A DNA stretch of 19,820 nt from Bacteroidia bacterium (GTDB taxonomy: Bacteria; Bacteroidota; Bacteroidia; Chitinophagales; Saprospiraceae). Where the stretch lies: assembly GCA_030431945.1 (NCBI GenBank), contig JAUIIF010000014.1:1-19820 (forward strand). Reading direction: 5' to 3'. Positions within the stretch are counted from its first letter, which is position 1; the number at the start of each line of letters is the position of its first letter. The translations under genes were made by a program, and so were the position numbers. The notes below the pieces were generated by a model. The model searched no databases. It saw only the letters and a program-made list of their open reading frames with translations, and was not told the DNA's origin. Shown piece after piece: positions 7,294 through 15,349 of this stretch.

Positions 7294-8037
7294 TCAGGGT
7301 CCGGTGGTGGGTTCCGCCCAGGAAAAACCGAAGATATCCGCAAAGTGCTTTTTGACCAGGGGCTTTACTTCATCGAGTTCGAGTGGCCGGCCCACTTCCA
7401 CGCTGAGGCTGGTAACGGACCGGTCTGCAGCAGCAATTCCACAAGGAACAATGTTTCCGAAATGGGTCAGGTTGGGCCGGATATTGAAGGCAAAACCGTG
7501 CAGCGTCGTCCACCGGCTCAGGTGAACGCCGATGGCACATATTTTTCGTCGTGGTTGTCTTTTTGCCGGGTCACCCGGCAGCCAGACTCCGGTAAAACCT
7601 TCGTCCCGCTCCGCGTGAAGACCGAAATCGGCACAGGTTCTGATCACCACTTCTTCGAGGTATCGCACGTACTTATGTACGTCCGTAAAGAACTCCTCCA
7701 GGTCAAAAATAGGATACGCCACCAGTTGGCCAGGACCATGGTAAGTAATGTCCCCTCCCCGGTTAATCTTATGGAAGGTGAACCCCTCGGCGGCCAGCTG
7801 CTCCTCGCTGAGGAGCAGGTGCTCCAGGGAGCCCGACTTGCCCAGGGTGTACACGGGGGGATGCTCGACGAATAAAAGATGGTGATCCTGAGGGGCCGGT
7901 TCGGCCCCTGCCTTCACCAGCTCCCGGTTGGCTTTTTTACGGGCCACGGTAGCAGCGTGCAGCTCGGTCTGAAGATCCCAGGCCTGCTGGTAAGCACAAC
8001 GGCCCAGATCCTGGAAATGAACGGTAGGGATACTCAT
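7294..8037 (-). CDS. lipB: octanoyl-[acyl-carrier-protein]:protein N-octanoyltransferase
   Basis: 247 residues, full length. LipB moves octanoate from acyl carrier protein onto the lipoyl domains of pyruvate and 2-oxoglutarate dehydrogenases and GcvH, in the cytoplasm. Diagnostic motifs are RGGDITYHGPGQLVAYPI (about 93-110), the catalytic lysine K165 in RKICAIGV, LHGFAFNI (179-186) and the catalytic cysteine C199 in NIVPCGI. lipA is not in the window. The gene follows the quinone oxidoreductase-like gene by 59 bases on the same strand, so the two may share a transcript from the promoter at 9100-9131. Confidence 0.97.
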   Translation of the reverse strand: MSIPTVHFQDLGRCAYQQAWDLQTELHAATVARKKANRELVKAGAEPAPQDHHLLFVEHPPVYTLGKSGSLEHLLLSEEQLAAEGFTFHKINRGGDITYHGPGQLVAYPIFDLEEFFTDVHKYVRYLEEVVIRTCADFGLHAERDEGFTGVWLPGDPAKRQPRRKICAIGVHLSRWTTLHGFAFNIRPNLTHFGNIVPCGIAAADRSVTSLSVEVGRPLELDEVKPLVKKHFADIFGFSWAEPTTGP

Positions 8038-8096
8038 GAAAAAGGAAAACTACCGAGCCTGCTGAAAGTTGAACGACCCGCGCTTTGGTGCCGGTG

Positions 8097-9080
8097 CTAT
8101 TCCCCGATGGTCAGTACGATCTTACCAATATTCGCATTGGCTTCCATGTAGCGGTGGGCATCGGCGACCAGTTCCCAGTCATAAATAGAGTCAACAACGG
8201 GGCGGACGGACCGATCCGCAAAGTGCGGCCAGATTTGGGTGCGGAAATCAGCGACCAGCTGGCGCTTGTATTCCGGTGAGCGGGAGCGGAGTGTGGTGCC
8301 GGTCAGTTGCAGGCGTTTCCGCAATAAAGGTGCCAGGCTGATGCTTTCCACCCGGGCGCCGCCCAGGGCGGCGAGGCTGACCAGGCGCCCGTCCAGCGCC
8401 AGGGCCCGGAAATTTTTCTCCAGGTACGACCCGCCGACGAAATCAAGTACCACGTTGGCTCCCTTACCCTGCGTTTCGTCCAGGACGGCTTCCGCAAAAT
8501 CTTCCGACCGGTAGTCGATACAACGTTGTGCCCCCAGGTCCTGCAGTGGCTGATGCTTAATTCCGCTGGCGGTGACGATTGGGACGGCACCGGCTAGTTT
8601 GGCCAGCTGGATGGCGGCGGTCCCTACCCCACTCGCACCGGCGTGGATCAGCACCGTTTCCCCCTTTTGCAGGCCGGCGATTTTATGCAAGGCCTGAAAG
8701 GCGGTAATGAACGCTTCCGGAATTGCTGCGGCCTTGGTGAAAGACAACCGTTCCGGTAGTTTGAGCAGCATATCGGCGCTTACGGCAATCAGTTGCGCGT
8801 AGCCGCCGCCGCCAAGCAGGGCACACACGTTATCTCCCACCTCAAAGCCGGAAACCCCTTCGCCAATTTCGATAACCGTCCCGGCCATTTCCAGGCCCAG
8901 AATTTCGGTAACCCCCGGTGGCGGTGGATACTTCCCCTCCCGCTGCAGGATATCGGCGCGGTTCAGCGCCGTGGCGGCTACGTACACCAACACCTGGCCG
9001 GGGCCCACTACGGGGTCGGGCACCTCGGTAATCTGTAATTGGGAGGCGTCTCCGGGCGCCTGGACGGTGATGGCTTTCAT
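8097..9080 (-). CDS. NAD(P)H-quinone oxidoreductase-like protein (zinc-free MDR, PIG3 type)
   Basis: 327 residues, typical for the quinone oxidoreductase branch of the medium-chain dehydrogenase/reductase superfamily. NRADILQREGKYPPPPG (40-56) is characteristic of the TP53I3/PIG3 subgroup, GLEMAGTV follows (62-69), and the Rossmann nucleotide loop is HAGASGVGTAAIQLAK (146-161). The catalytic-zinc ligands of alcohol dehydrogenases are absent, as expected for this branch. It probably reduces quinones or enones using NADPH in the cytoplasm; the substrate is unknown. It is first in a possible unit with lipB. Confidence 0.9.
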   Translation of the reverse strand: MKAITVQAPGDASQLQITEVPDPVVGPGQVLVYVAATALNRADILQREGKYPPPPGVTEILGLEMAGTVIEIGEGVSGFEVGDNVCALLGGGGYAQLIAVSADMLLKLPERLSFTKAAAIPEAFITAFQALHKIAGLQKGETVLIHAGASGVGTAAIQLAKLAGAVPIVTASGIKHQPLQDLGAQRCIDYRSEDFAEAVLDETQGKGANVVLDFVGGSYLEKNFRALALDGRLVSLAALGGARVESISLAPLLRKRLQLTGTTLRSRSPEYKRQLVADFRTQIWPHFADRSVRPVVDSIYDWELVADAHRYMEANANIGKIVLTIGE

Positions 9081-9099
9081 ACAATCATTATTCTGGGGG

Positions 9100-9131
9100 C
9101 CAAGCTAGTTAGTTTCTTTGCGTTAGCCAAA
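9100..9131 (-). promoter_or_regulatory. promoter for the oxidoreductase-lipB unit
   Basis: On the minus strand TTTG (9131-9128) is followed after 20 bases by TAGCTTGG (9107-9100). This fits the Bacteroidota pattern TTTG-N19-21-TAnnTTTG with one mismatch. Transcription would start roughly 13 bases before the ATG at 9080. Confidence 0.45.
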
Positions 9132-9277
9132 GGAAAGGAAAGCTAATGTAGATCCGTCTGGTCTGAAACCTGCCAATCAGCGTAGTGCCAAGTGGCCCCT
9201 TCTCCGTAATTAAGTGATTTTTTTTACAGGCCCTCCGTCTCCGCTGCCCGGCCGCCTGCCGTTGCGGGGGTAGCGTC

Positions 9278-11224
9278 TTAGTCGACTTTTATTTCGAAAG
9301 GAGTCACCGGTAAGCCTTCCTTGCTGAACAGGTTGGCATCGTCCGGATTATCGGCCCAGGCGTACCGAATTTTTACGGCTTTACGGCCGGCCGGTACGTC
9401 TACAACCAGGGTATTATCGCTCTCGTCGAGCAGGGCGCGGGCAAAATGCCACTCCCCCCGGTCGTCCAGCAGGGTCAGACCGCGCACGTACCCGTAGCGG
9501 TTGTCAGGACTGGGTTTAACGCGTAGCCCGCCACCTATTTCCCGGAAGGAGATGGCGACGAACCCCATGGTTGTCTTCGCTTTGTCCGCTACCGGGCTAC
9601 TGGCCTGCACGGGTTTACCGTAAATATCTTTCAGGGCGTGGAGGGAGAGCCGACGGCCTACCTCCCACTTATTCTTCGGGTGGATATCCCCGGCTTCACC
9701 GATGTCGGTAATGACCGCCTGGCCGGTCAGGGGCAGGTCCGTCGCGGCCGTTTGGCTCTGGCGCAGGATCGCCCAGCCGGGCTCATCAGCGGAGGTGGGT
9801 GGCGAGCGGAAGTTAGCCAGTTGTACCCAGTAGAACGGCAGGTCGGGCGCTTTGAAGAAGCCACGCCACTGCTTGACCAGGCCGCGCATCAGGTTGGCGT
9901 ATTTTTCGGCATCACCGGCGCCGGCGTTAGATTCTCCCTGGTACCAGAGCACGCCCGTTAGCGGGTAACCGGCCAGCGGGGCGATCATGGCGTTGTAGAG
10001 TACGACGGGGGTCTGGTTGTAATTCCCCCCGACGGAAAACTTCCCGATGTTGAATTTCCAGTCGCCGGCCAGCGGCACCTTGCCCGCCGCCGTCACGAGT
10101 TGCAAAGTAGCTGGCGGCGCGGAAAAACCGCCGCCACCGCCGGTGTCAAGTACCCGGACCACGAGGGTATTTTCGCCGGCTTTCAGTACTCCCGGAGCAA
10201 CTTTGTAGACACGCTCAGTGGAATAGGCGTTGGGGTGGCTGCCGACAAACTGTCCGTTGAGGTGGGTCCAGTCACCGTCATCAATGGCCCCCAGGTAGAG
10301 CGTGGCTTCCCCGGCGGCCTGAGCCGCCGTCAGGGTAAACTTGCGGCGGAAGTAAAAAACGCCATCTACGTTGGGGTAGCCCCGGGCTTCCCAGAGCCCC
10401 GGCAGTTTCATGGTGGGCCAGGCCTTATCGTTGTACTCAGGGGTCAGCCAGCCTTTATCTTCCCCGTCGTCTGAGGCAGGAATGTCCCGCCCCGGAAAAT
10501 CTTCCGCGAATTGACGGCGGCCCGGCATCCCCGCCCCCTTCATGAGCTCCTTGTTTTTTTGCTCGGCCGTGGCCGGGTCCATCCCCAGCGCCTCGGGGCT
10601 CATCCAGGGTTCGATGCGGCTACCGCCCCAGCTGGCGTGCAGCAACCCGATGGGTAAGTCTACCTCCTGGCGCACGTAATGGGCAAAATAGCTGCCGACG
10701 GCGCTGAACTGTCCAATACCCGCGGCCGTGCCGACCATCCAGTCCTCACTGAAATCCTCGTCAATATCCAGGTGGGTGCGGGGCGTCCCGTCGTAGGCTT
10801 TTTTCACCTTCAGTTCCCGGATCAGCGGATCGGCAATAGCTTTGGCCCGGGCGCCGTCGGGGTCCGACTGTACCAGCCGCCACTCCATGTTCGACTGTCC
10901 GGAAAGCAGGTAAACATCCCCGAAATAGATGTCCTTGAGCAGGATGGATTGTTGGTTGGACTGCACGGTAATGCGGTGCGGACCGCTGGCCGGCATGGGC
11001 GGCAGGGTAACCTGCCAGCGCCCCTTCGGGTCCGCACGCGTCGTCAGTTGCTGTTCTCCGATGAAAACGGTGACTTTGCGCCGGGGTTTGGTCCAACCCC
11101 ACAACGGGTGATCCACGTTTCGCTGCAGTACAGCGTGCTCCGCAAAAGCCTCAAAAAGCTGAAGGTCCTGGGCGCGGACGCTGGTGCAGAGAAGGATAAA
11201 AAAAGCAGAAAGTAGCAAGCGCAT
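9278..11224 (-). CDS. secreted sialate O-acetylesterase (SGNH hydrolase)
   Basis: 648 residues. A signal peptide (1-18, ending CTSVRAQ) targets it to the periplasm or outside. SGNH-hydrolase landmarks are the nucleophile block LSGQSNMEW with S111, the ASWGGSRIEPW block, GVLWYQGESNAG in the second half, and the Asp/His block GDIHPKNKWEVG near the C-terminus. Between the two halves lies a GH2-like galactose-binding beta-sandwich (about 260-375: WLTPEYNDKAWP, FYFRRKF, DDGDWTHLNG), a known insertion in this family. The enzyme removes O-acetyl groups from sialic acids or from acetylated plant and algal polysaccharides. No sialic-acid catabolic genes are nearby, so polysaccharide deacetylation is at least as likely. 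It is monocistronic in this window. Confidence 0.93.
   Translation of the reverse strand: MRLLLSAFFILLCTSVRAQDLQLFEAFAEHAVLQRNVDHPLWGWTKPRRKVTVFIGEQQLTTRADPKGRWQVTLPPMPASGPHRITVQSNQQSILLKDIYFGDVYLLSGQSNMEWRLVQSDPDGARAKAIADPLIRELKVKKAYDGTPRTHLDIDEDFSEDWMVGTAAGIGQFSAVGSYFAHYVRQEVDLPIGLLHASWGGSRIEPWMSPEALGMDPATAEQKNKELMKGAGMPGRRQFAEDFPGRDIPASDDGEDKGWLTPEYNDKAWPTMKLPGLWEARGYPNVDGVFYFRRKFTLTAAQAAGEATLYLGAIDDGDWTHLNGQFVGSHPNAYSTERVYKVAPGVLKAGENTLVVRVLDTGGGGGFSAPPATLQLVTAAGKVPLAGDWKFNIGKFSVGGNYNQTPVVLYNAMIAPLAGYPLTGVLWYQGESNAGAGDAEKYANLMRGLVKQWRGFFKAPDLPFYWVQLANFRSPPTSADEPGWAILRQSQTAATDLPLTGQAVITDIGEAGDIHPKNKWEVGRRLSLHALKDIYGKPVQASSPVADKAKTTMGFVAISFREIGGGLRVKPSPDNRYGYVRGLTLLDDRGEWHFARALLDESDNTLVVDVPAGRKAVKIRYAWADNPDDANLFSKEGLPVTPFEIKVD
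11171..11187 (-). repeat. dispersed 17-bp repeat, one-mismatch copy inside signal-peptide coding sequence
   Basis: Minus strand GCACCAGCGTCCGCGCC, one base off the consensus. It encodes the end of the signal peptide (CTSVRA) of the sialate O-acetylesterase, in the same codon phase as the copy in the amidohydrolase. Confidence 0.55.
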
Positions 11225-11592
11225 GGAGATCGGTATTTTGGCTCGGTGAATATGGGGAAAAATTGTGAATACCGGTCCGCATTACGGCAGGGGTACCTGT
11301 TCAAACAGCAAATTAAGCGGAAGTTCCCTTAAACGGAAGCACAACAATTTATACCTGACTCGGGCAAGACCGCCTTGCCACCAAAGGTGCCCGTCCGGGT
11401 TTCAGTACCGGCTGTACCCTTCGTTTCATCATTATGCTTTCCTGCACGAAGTCAGCGGGTAATTGATCTGGCGCGCGAGCTGCCAAAAGCCGCAGCGGGC
11501 CACCGTTATTCCTGCTGCGGTGAACATCAGCGGGCCCGAGTCCTACATAAACTTTACATTTGCCCCGGTTAACGAAATAACGCAGATTACGT
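11225..11592. other. divergent regulatory region between the esterase and the DUF1573 operon
   Basis: No gene is seen in 368 bases. CCGCAGCGGG (11490-11499) pairs with CCTGCTGCGG (11511-11520), a 10-bp stem with one G-T pair. It lies just upstream of the -7 element at 11555, with the palindrome CGGGCCCG at 11531-11538 between them. On the minus strand TTAATTTG (near 11310) is one base from the TAnnTTTG consensus and might serve the esterase gene, about 90 bases from its ATG. Confidence 0.4.
11555..11562 (+). promoter_or_regulatory. -7 promoter element of the DUF1573-yajC-ybbR operon
   Basis: TACATTTG matches TAnnTTTG exactly and lies 30 bases upstream of the ATG at 11593. No matching TTG is obvious at the expected upstream distance. 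Confidence 0.5.
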
Positions 11593-12093
11593 ATGCGACA
11601 TCTCCGCTGGTCTATCCTTTTGCCTGGTTTGCTTGGTCTGCTCCTCAGTTGTGAGTCTGCACCTGCGTCCGCGCCGGAAGAAGCTCTCCTGGAGCCGACT
11701 GAATTAGGGCCCAACGCTGCTTTGATCCGGAACCCGGTAGACCAGGGAATTGAGCAGTTGGATACCGTGAACGTTGCCCGGCTGACCTTCTCCGGCCCGC
11801 TGGAATATAAGTTTGGGGAAGTTAAAGAGGGCACCGTCGTCCAGCATGAATTTGCCTTTACCAACACCGGTACCGTTCCGTTGCTCATCACTGATGCCCG
11901 CTCTACCTGCGGTTGTACCGTGGGGGACTACCCCAAAGAGCCCGTTGCCCCCGGCGGGGAAAGTGTGGTATCCGTTACCTTCGACACGAATCATAAATAC
12001 GGGCGGCAGCGCAAAGCAGTTTCCCTTACCGCAAATACCTATCCGGCCAAAACCATTTTGTACATGGACGGCACGGTGATCAACGAAAAATAA
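11593..12093 (+). CDS. DUF1573-domain lipoprotein
   Basis: 166 residues. The N-terminus is a lipoprotein signal (MRHLRWSILLPGLLGLLLSC, lipidated C20). After a linker, the DUF1573 immunoglobulin-like domain runs from about 66 to 160: YKFGEVKEGTVVQHEFAFTN, LLITDARSTCGCT with the conserved CGC pair, and VSVTFDTNHKYGRQRKAV. The function of DUF1573 is unknown; these proteins are very common in Bacteroidota and often precede yajC, as here, where yajC begins two bases after the stop codon. That position suggests a link to the Sec/envelope biogenesis operon. The first residues after the lipidated Cys (SAPASAPE) are encoded by a copy of the dispersed 17-bp repeat. Confidence 0.93.
   Translation: MRHLRWSILLPGLLGLLLSCESAPASAPEEALLEPTELGPNAALIRNPVDQGIEQLDTVNVARLTFSGPLEYKFGEVKEGTVVQHEFAFTNTGTVPLLITDARSTCGCTVGDYPKEPVAPGGESVVSVTFDTNHKYGRQRKAVSLTANTYPAKTILYMDGTVINEK
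11659..11675 (+). repeat. dispersed 17-bp repeat, exact copy inside lipoprotein coding sequence
   Basis: GCACCTGCGTCCGCGCC, identical to the copy at 4650-4666 (minus). Here it is translated as APASA in a frame offset by one base from the copies in the two signal peptides, so conserved protein sequence cannot account for it. Confidence 0.7.
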
Positions 12094-12095
12094 TT

Positions 12096-12410
12096 ATGAA
12101 TCCAATTCTGCTCCAGGCGGCTAATCCACTTACCGGCCTACTGCCCATGTTCCTGATGCTCGGCGTCATTGTCATCTTTATGGTGTTGCCACAGCGCAAG
12201 AAAGCCCGGGAACAAAAAACTTTCGAAGAGGCGCTTGCCAAAGGCCAGGAGGTGGTCACGGCCAGCGGCATTCTGGGGCGGGTAGACAAGGTGGAAGGCA
12301 ATATTGTTACCATCAACGTTGGTAATAAGACGTACATTCGGGTGACGAAAAATTCCGTCTCCAAGGTCCTCTCCGATGCTATCTACCCTAAGGAAGCTGC
12401 TGACAAATAA
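12096..12410 (+). CDS. yajC: preprotein translocase accessory subunit YajC
   Basis: 104 residues, the usual size. YajC is a small inner-membrane partner of SecDF in the Sec secretion machinery. One transmembrane helix (about 16-34, LLPMFLMLGVIVIFMVLPQ) is followed by the family signature PQRKKAREQKTFEEAL, GQEVVTASGILGRV and a basic/acidic C-terminal domain with VEGNIVTINVGNKTYIRV. It starts two bases after the DUF1573 stop and overlaps the beginning of the ybbR-like frame by 35 bases if the upstream start of that gene is used, so the three genes are translationally linked. Confidence 0.96.
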   Translation: MNPILLQAANPLTGLLPMFLMLGVIVIFMVLPQRKKAREQKTFEEALAKGQEVVTASGILGRVDKVEGNIVTINVGNKTYIRVTKNSVSKVLSDAIYPKEAADK

Positions 12411-13347
12411 CCCTTTGCGCCAAATGGCGCAGCCCGACCGGAAGATCCTGGCCATTTGCCTGGGTGCAGCTTTTGTTTTCTGGCTCATCCTCAACCTTTC
12501 GCGGGACTACGACATTTCCCGCGGCGTGGTGGTCTCTTACCGCGTAGACCCGGAGCGGGTACTCGTCGGGCGCATGCCCGACCGGATTGAGGCGAAGGTT
12601 AGTGGGAATGGTTGGAACCTCATCTGGGAAAGTCTCCGGCCGGGAGACCTGCCCGTGGAAATCGACGTAACGAAACGGGAGAACCTGCGGGTGACCAGTA
12701 CGGACCTGGAGCGGCAGATCAACCGCAAGCTGTCCAGCGGAAAACTGCAGGCCTCCCTTCCTGGTTTTGAGTCCATTCCGATTCTTACCACGCCCAAGGA
12801 AGGTAAGCGGGTGCCCATCACCAGCCAGGTTTCGTTAAGCTTTGCGCAGGGCTATTTCTCGCCGGCGGGCCCCGAGATTCAGCCGGACAGCATCACGATT
12901 AACGGGGCTACCGATGTGTTGGAGGAGATTACTTCCTGGCCAACCGCAGCGCTGCAGCTGACGGCCATCAATACCCCCATCGAGAATCAGGTTGTCCCGC
13001 TGGAGGCCCCGGCGGAAGGGATTACCCTCTCCCGCCAGGAGGTAAGCTTCAGCTTACCGATTGAAGCTTTTATTCAGGAGTCCATCAGGGTACCCGTCAC
13101 CATCGACAATGCACCGCGTAATCAGAAGATAGAATATACCCCCAAGACGGTTGAGCTGCGGATCAGTCTGCCCCAGAGTGCGTACGGCAGCTTCCGGCCG
13201 GAGGATTTCCTCCTGGTGGCAGATCTGGCGGGATACGATGGCTCTACGGCCAGTAATAAGGTGCCGCTGACGTTGCAACGACGGCCCACTTCCATCGTCG
13301 GGGTACTTTTTGAGCCGGACGTGGTGGAGTATTACCTGGTGGAATAG
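12376..13347 (+). CDS. YbbR-domain (CdaR-like) membrane-anchored protein
   Basis: 323 residues. After a short basic N-terminus there is one transmembrane helix (about 23-41, KILAICLGAAFVFWLILNLS), then about 280 residues outside the membrane with three to four YbbR-like beta modules (for example PGDLPVEIDVT, DSITINGATDVLEEI, IRVPVTIDNAP). In Firmicutes YbbR/CdaR regulates the c-di-AMP cyclase CdaA; no cyclase of that type is visible here, and the Bacteroidota version stands in the DUF1573-yajC operon. The ATG at 12376 overlaps yajC; an in-frame ATG at 12424 would avoid the overlap and still keep the helix, so the start is uncertain. Its stop codon is six bases from the convergent caspase gene. 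Confidence 0.88.
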   Translation: MLSTLRKLLTNNPLRQMAQPDRKILAICLGAAFVFWLILNLSRDYDISRGVVVSYRVDPERVLVGRMPDRIEAKVSGNGWNLIWESLRPGDLPVEIDVTKRENLRVTSTDLERQINRKLSSGKLQASLPGFESIPILTTPKEGKRVPITSQVSLSFAQGYFSPAGPEIQPDSITINGATDVLEEITSWPTAALQLTAINTPIENQVVPLEAPAEGITLSRQEVSFSLPIEAFIQESIRVPVTIDNAPRNQKIEYTPKTVELRISLPQSAYGSFRPEDFLLVADLAGYDGSTASNKVPLTLQRRPTSIVGVLFEPDVVEYYLVE

Positions 13348-13353
13348 GCCGGA

Positions 13354-15024
13354 CTACCGTCGCGTCCGGATCACGGATACCGGCATCAACTCATCAAAAG
13401 TTCCCGTAAGGGTGGGTGTCTGGATGTTTCCGGTATAGCGTCGTACTTCACGGTGGACAAAGTTGAAGAGTTCCTGGATCGAAACGAGTTTATCTCCGTT
13501 AGCATCTGCTTCGCCCTGCATCCCCCGGATGAGGTAGTGGCTAAAGATACCCGAGCGCAAACCACCGTCTTCCAGGCTGATTTCTTCTCCCTTGCTGGAG
13601 AGCAACAAAGCCGTTGAAGCCTGCGCATTGTTCAGGGCATCGTAGTAGGCATTAAGGGTCGCTTCGATACCGCCACCGCCACCTTTGGCGTTGGTTCCTT
13701 CGGGGGCCCGGCCGCCCAGACTTCCGCTGTGGCACGCATCGGCAATGACCAGCTTGTGGCGGGCCCGGCTGGCCATGAGGGCATCGCGGAGCTGGTAGTG
13801 CTCCAGGCGGTTCACGAAACCATCGTAATCAACGGGGAGGAAAGACCCTTTCAGGCCGTGCCCGCTGAAGTAAAAAAGAATCACATCATTTTCATCAGCG
13901 CGCTGGTAAGTTTCCCGCATGGCCATGATAATGTTGCGGTGCGTGGCGTCTTCGTCAATCAGCACTCTGACCTGCTCATTGGGCAGAGCGCCACCTTCCA
14001 CGCTGCGCAGGAAGCCCGCCAGTTGGTAGGCATCATCATCCGTGTACTTGAGGGTACGCATGTGGGTGTAGCGTGCGGCACCGACGACAACGGCCCAAAC
14101 TTTAACCTCCGGATCAAAATCGGGCGTAACGTTGCGGGCGGGGCGGCCCATTGCCGTAAAGATGCGGCGGTAGAGCGCGCCGTTACGCCAGATCCCCCCG
14201 TGCATTTCGCCGTCGGCGTAGTACATGATGCCCAGGCCTTCGGGTTGATGGTTGTTGAAGGCACCATGATATTTGTTGCCGTTGGGGTAAGTAACGGTTC
14301 CGTTTCCGGCCGGCAGGCTGGAGTACACTTTTCCGTAGAACGTCGTCCCGTTGGGGTACTTGTACTTTCCGCGGGAGCTGTCAGGGCAGCCGGCATTACA
14401 ATCTGCGGCAGCCATCAGGTCTCCCTGATAGCCCAGGCTCGACCAATCCGCATGAAAGTTATCTCCCTCCCAGTCGCCGGAAAGTTCGGTGCCGTCTTCA
14501 AAAACCATTTTCCCTTTGCCGTCACGCTGGTTGTTTTTCCAGCTGCCGACGTAGGTATCCCCGTTGACGTACTGCATGGTACCGTTTCCGGAGATGGTGG
14601 TCCCTTCCATTTCTCCCTGATAAAAGTCGCCGTTCGCAAACGTAAATTCAACTTCGCCCTTCAGTTTATCAAAAGCCCAGGTCGCCTTCATTTTGTTCTT
14701 GTTGCTGAAGGTTATCTCACCTTCGCCGTGGCGCTTGCCCTGGTGAAAGCCACCGACGTAGCTGGTGCCGTCGGCTTCCGTCATCCGGCCTTCGCCTTCC
14801 TGCAGGGAATTACGCCAGTGGCCAACGTAGCGGGCACCCCCGGGATAGGTAAGCATACCGAGACCATGAAATTCTCCCTTACGGAAAGGCCCTTCGTAAG
14901 TGGCACCATCAGGAAAACGCATTTTGCCCGTGCCGCTCAGGCAGTCGCCACGCAGGCAATTCCCCTGGGCAAAAAGGGAGAAAGAAGTAAAACAAAGGCA
15001 GCAAAAAAGCAGGGTACGGATCAT
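13354..15024 (-). CDS. exported MORN-repeat protein with caspase-like (C14) peptidase domain
   Basis: 556 residues. A signal peptide (1-20, ending LFAQ) is followed by a CxxxxC segment and about nine MORN repeats (43-285, such as YEGPFRKGEFHGLG and YVGSWKNNQRDGKG). A caspase/metacaspase-like domain follows (about 308-525) with the catalytic His in FYFSGHG (H389) and Cys in ADACHSG (C431). A Gly-rich insert lies at 447-452, then LRSGIFSHYLIRGMQGEAD leads into an EF-hand-like loop (D507, N509, D511, E518). Both catalytic residues are present, so it is probably an active cysteine peptidase of clan CD, cleaving after Arg/Lys or Asp. Location would be periplasmic or surface. Its substrate and role are unknown; it stands alone, with no adjacent toxin or defence genes. 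Confidence 0.9.
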   Translation of the reverse strand: MIRTLLFCCLCFTSFSLFAQGNCLRGDCLSGTGKMRFPDGATYEGPFRKGEFHGLGMLTYPGGARYVGHWRNSLQEGEGRMTEADGTSYVGGFHQGKRHGEGEITFSNKNKMKATWAFDKLKGEVEFTFANGDFYQGEMEGTTISGNGTMQYVNGDTYVGSWKNNQRDGKGKMVFEDGTELSGDWEGDNFHADWSSLGYQGDLMAAADCNAGCPDSSRGKYKYPNGTTFYGKVYSSLPAGNGTVTYPNGNKYHGAFNNHQPEGLGIMYYADGEMHGGIWRNGALYRRIFTAMGRPARNVTPDFDPEVKVWAVVVGAARYTHMRTLKYTDDDAYQLAGFLRSVEGGALPNEQVRVLIDEDATHRNIIMAMRETYQRADENDVILFYFSGHGLKGSFLPVDYDGFVNRLEHYQLRDALMASRARHKLVIADACHSGSLGGRAPEGTNAKGGGGGIEATLNAYYDALNNAQASTALLLSSKGEEISLEDGGLRSGIFSHYLIRGMQGEADANGDKLVSIQELFNFVHREVRRYTGNIQTPTLTGTFDELMPVSVIRTRR

Positions 15025-15349
15025 GTCTTTGGGAATTACGGGGCTGGTGATTTAGCTAACTTGAAATCGGTTACCTAAATAGCTCTTAAAAGTGGGTAAA
15101 AATTGTGGCTTAAGGTGTTAAGGTCTTGCTAGCATGAGGGAACGGTCACTTTGCGCGCGGACGCGGGGGCAAACAGGGCAGGGAACGCGCAGGAATCCAT
15201 AACCGCGGGCAGGAGTTGCTGACGTTCATTTGCTCCGCAGCCTCTGTTGGTCTAGTTCGGCAGTAAGTACCGCGGGCACAAGGCACAATTTGTGAAGGAG
15301 GGAAATGAATGAGCTGTGGTCTACGACCTGACCGCAGCAGCCAGGAGGT
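15025..15349. other. non-coding gap with degraded repeat and tandem TTAAGGT
   Basis: No gene is seen in 325 bases between the caspase start and the end of the hydrolase gene. TTAAGGT occurs twice in tandem, one base apart, at 15110-15124, about 90 bases before the caspase ATG, and might be an operator. A degraded copy of the dispersed repeat lies at 15155-15170. No TAnnTTTG element was found for the caspase gene. Confidence 0.4.
15155..15170 (-). repeat. degraded copy of the dispersed 17-bp repeat
   Basis: Minus strand GCCCCCGCGTCCGCGC shares GCGTCCGCGC with the T-type copies, but the first half has diverged. It may be an old copy or a chance match. Confidence 0.3.

Noticed and set aside
13729..15078. 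449-residue plus-strand frame opposite the MORN-caspase gene
   Set aside because: Antisense shadow of a gene with clear domains; low-complexity Val/Ala/Gly composition and no motif.
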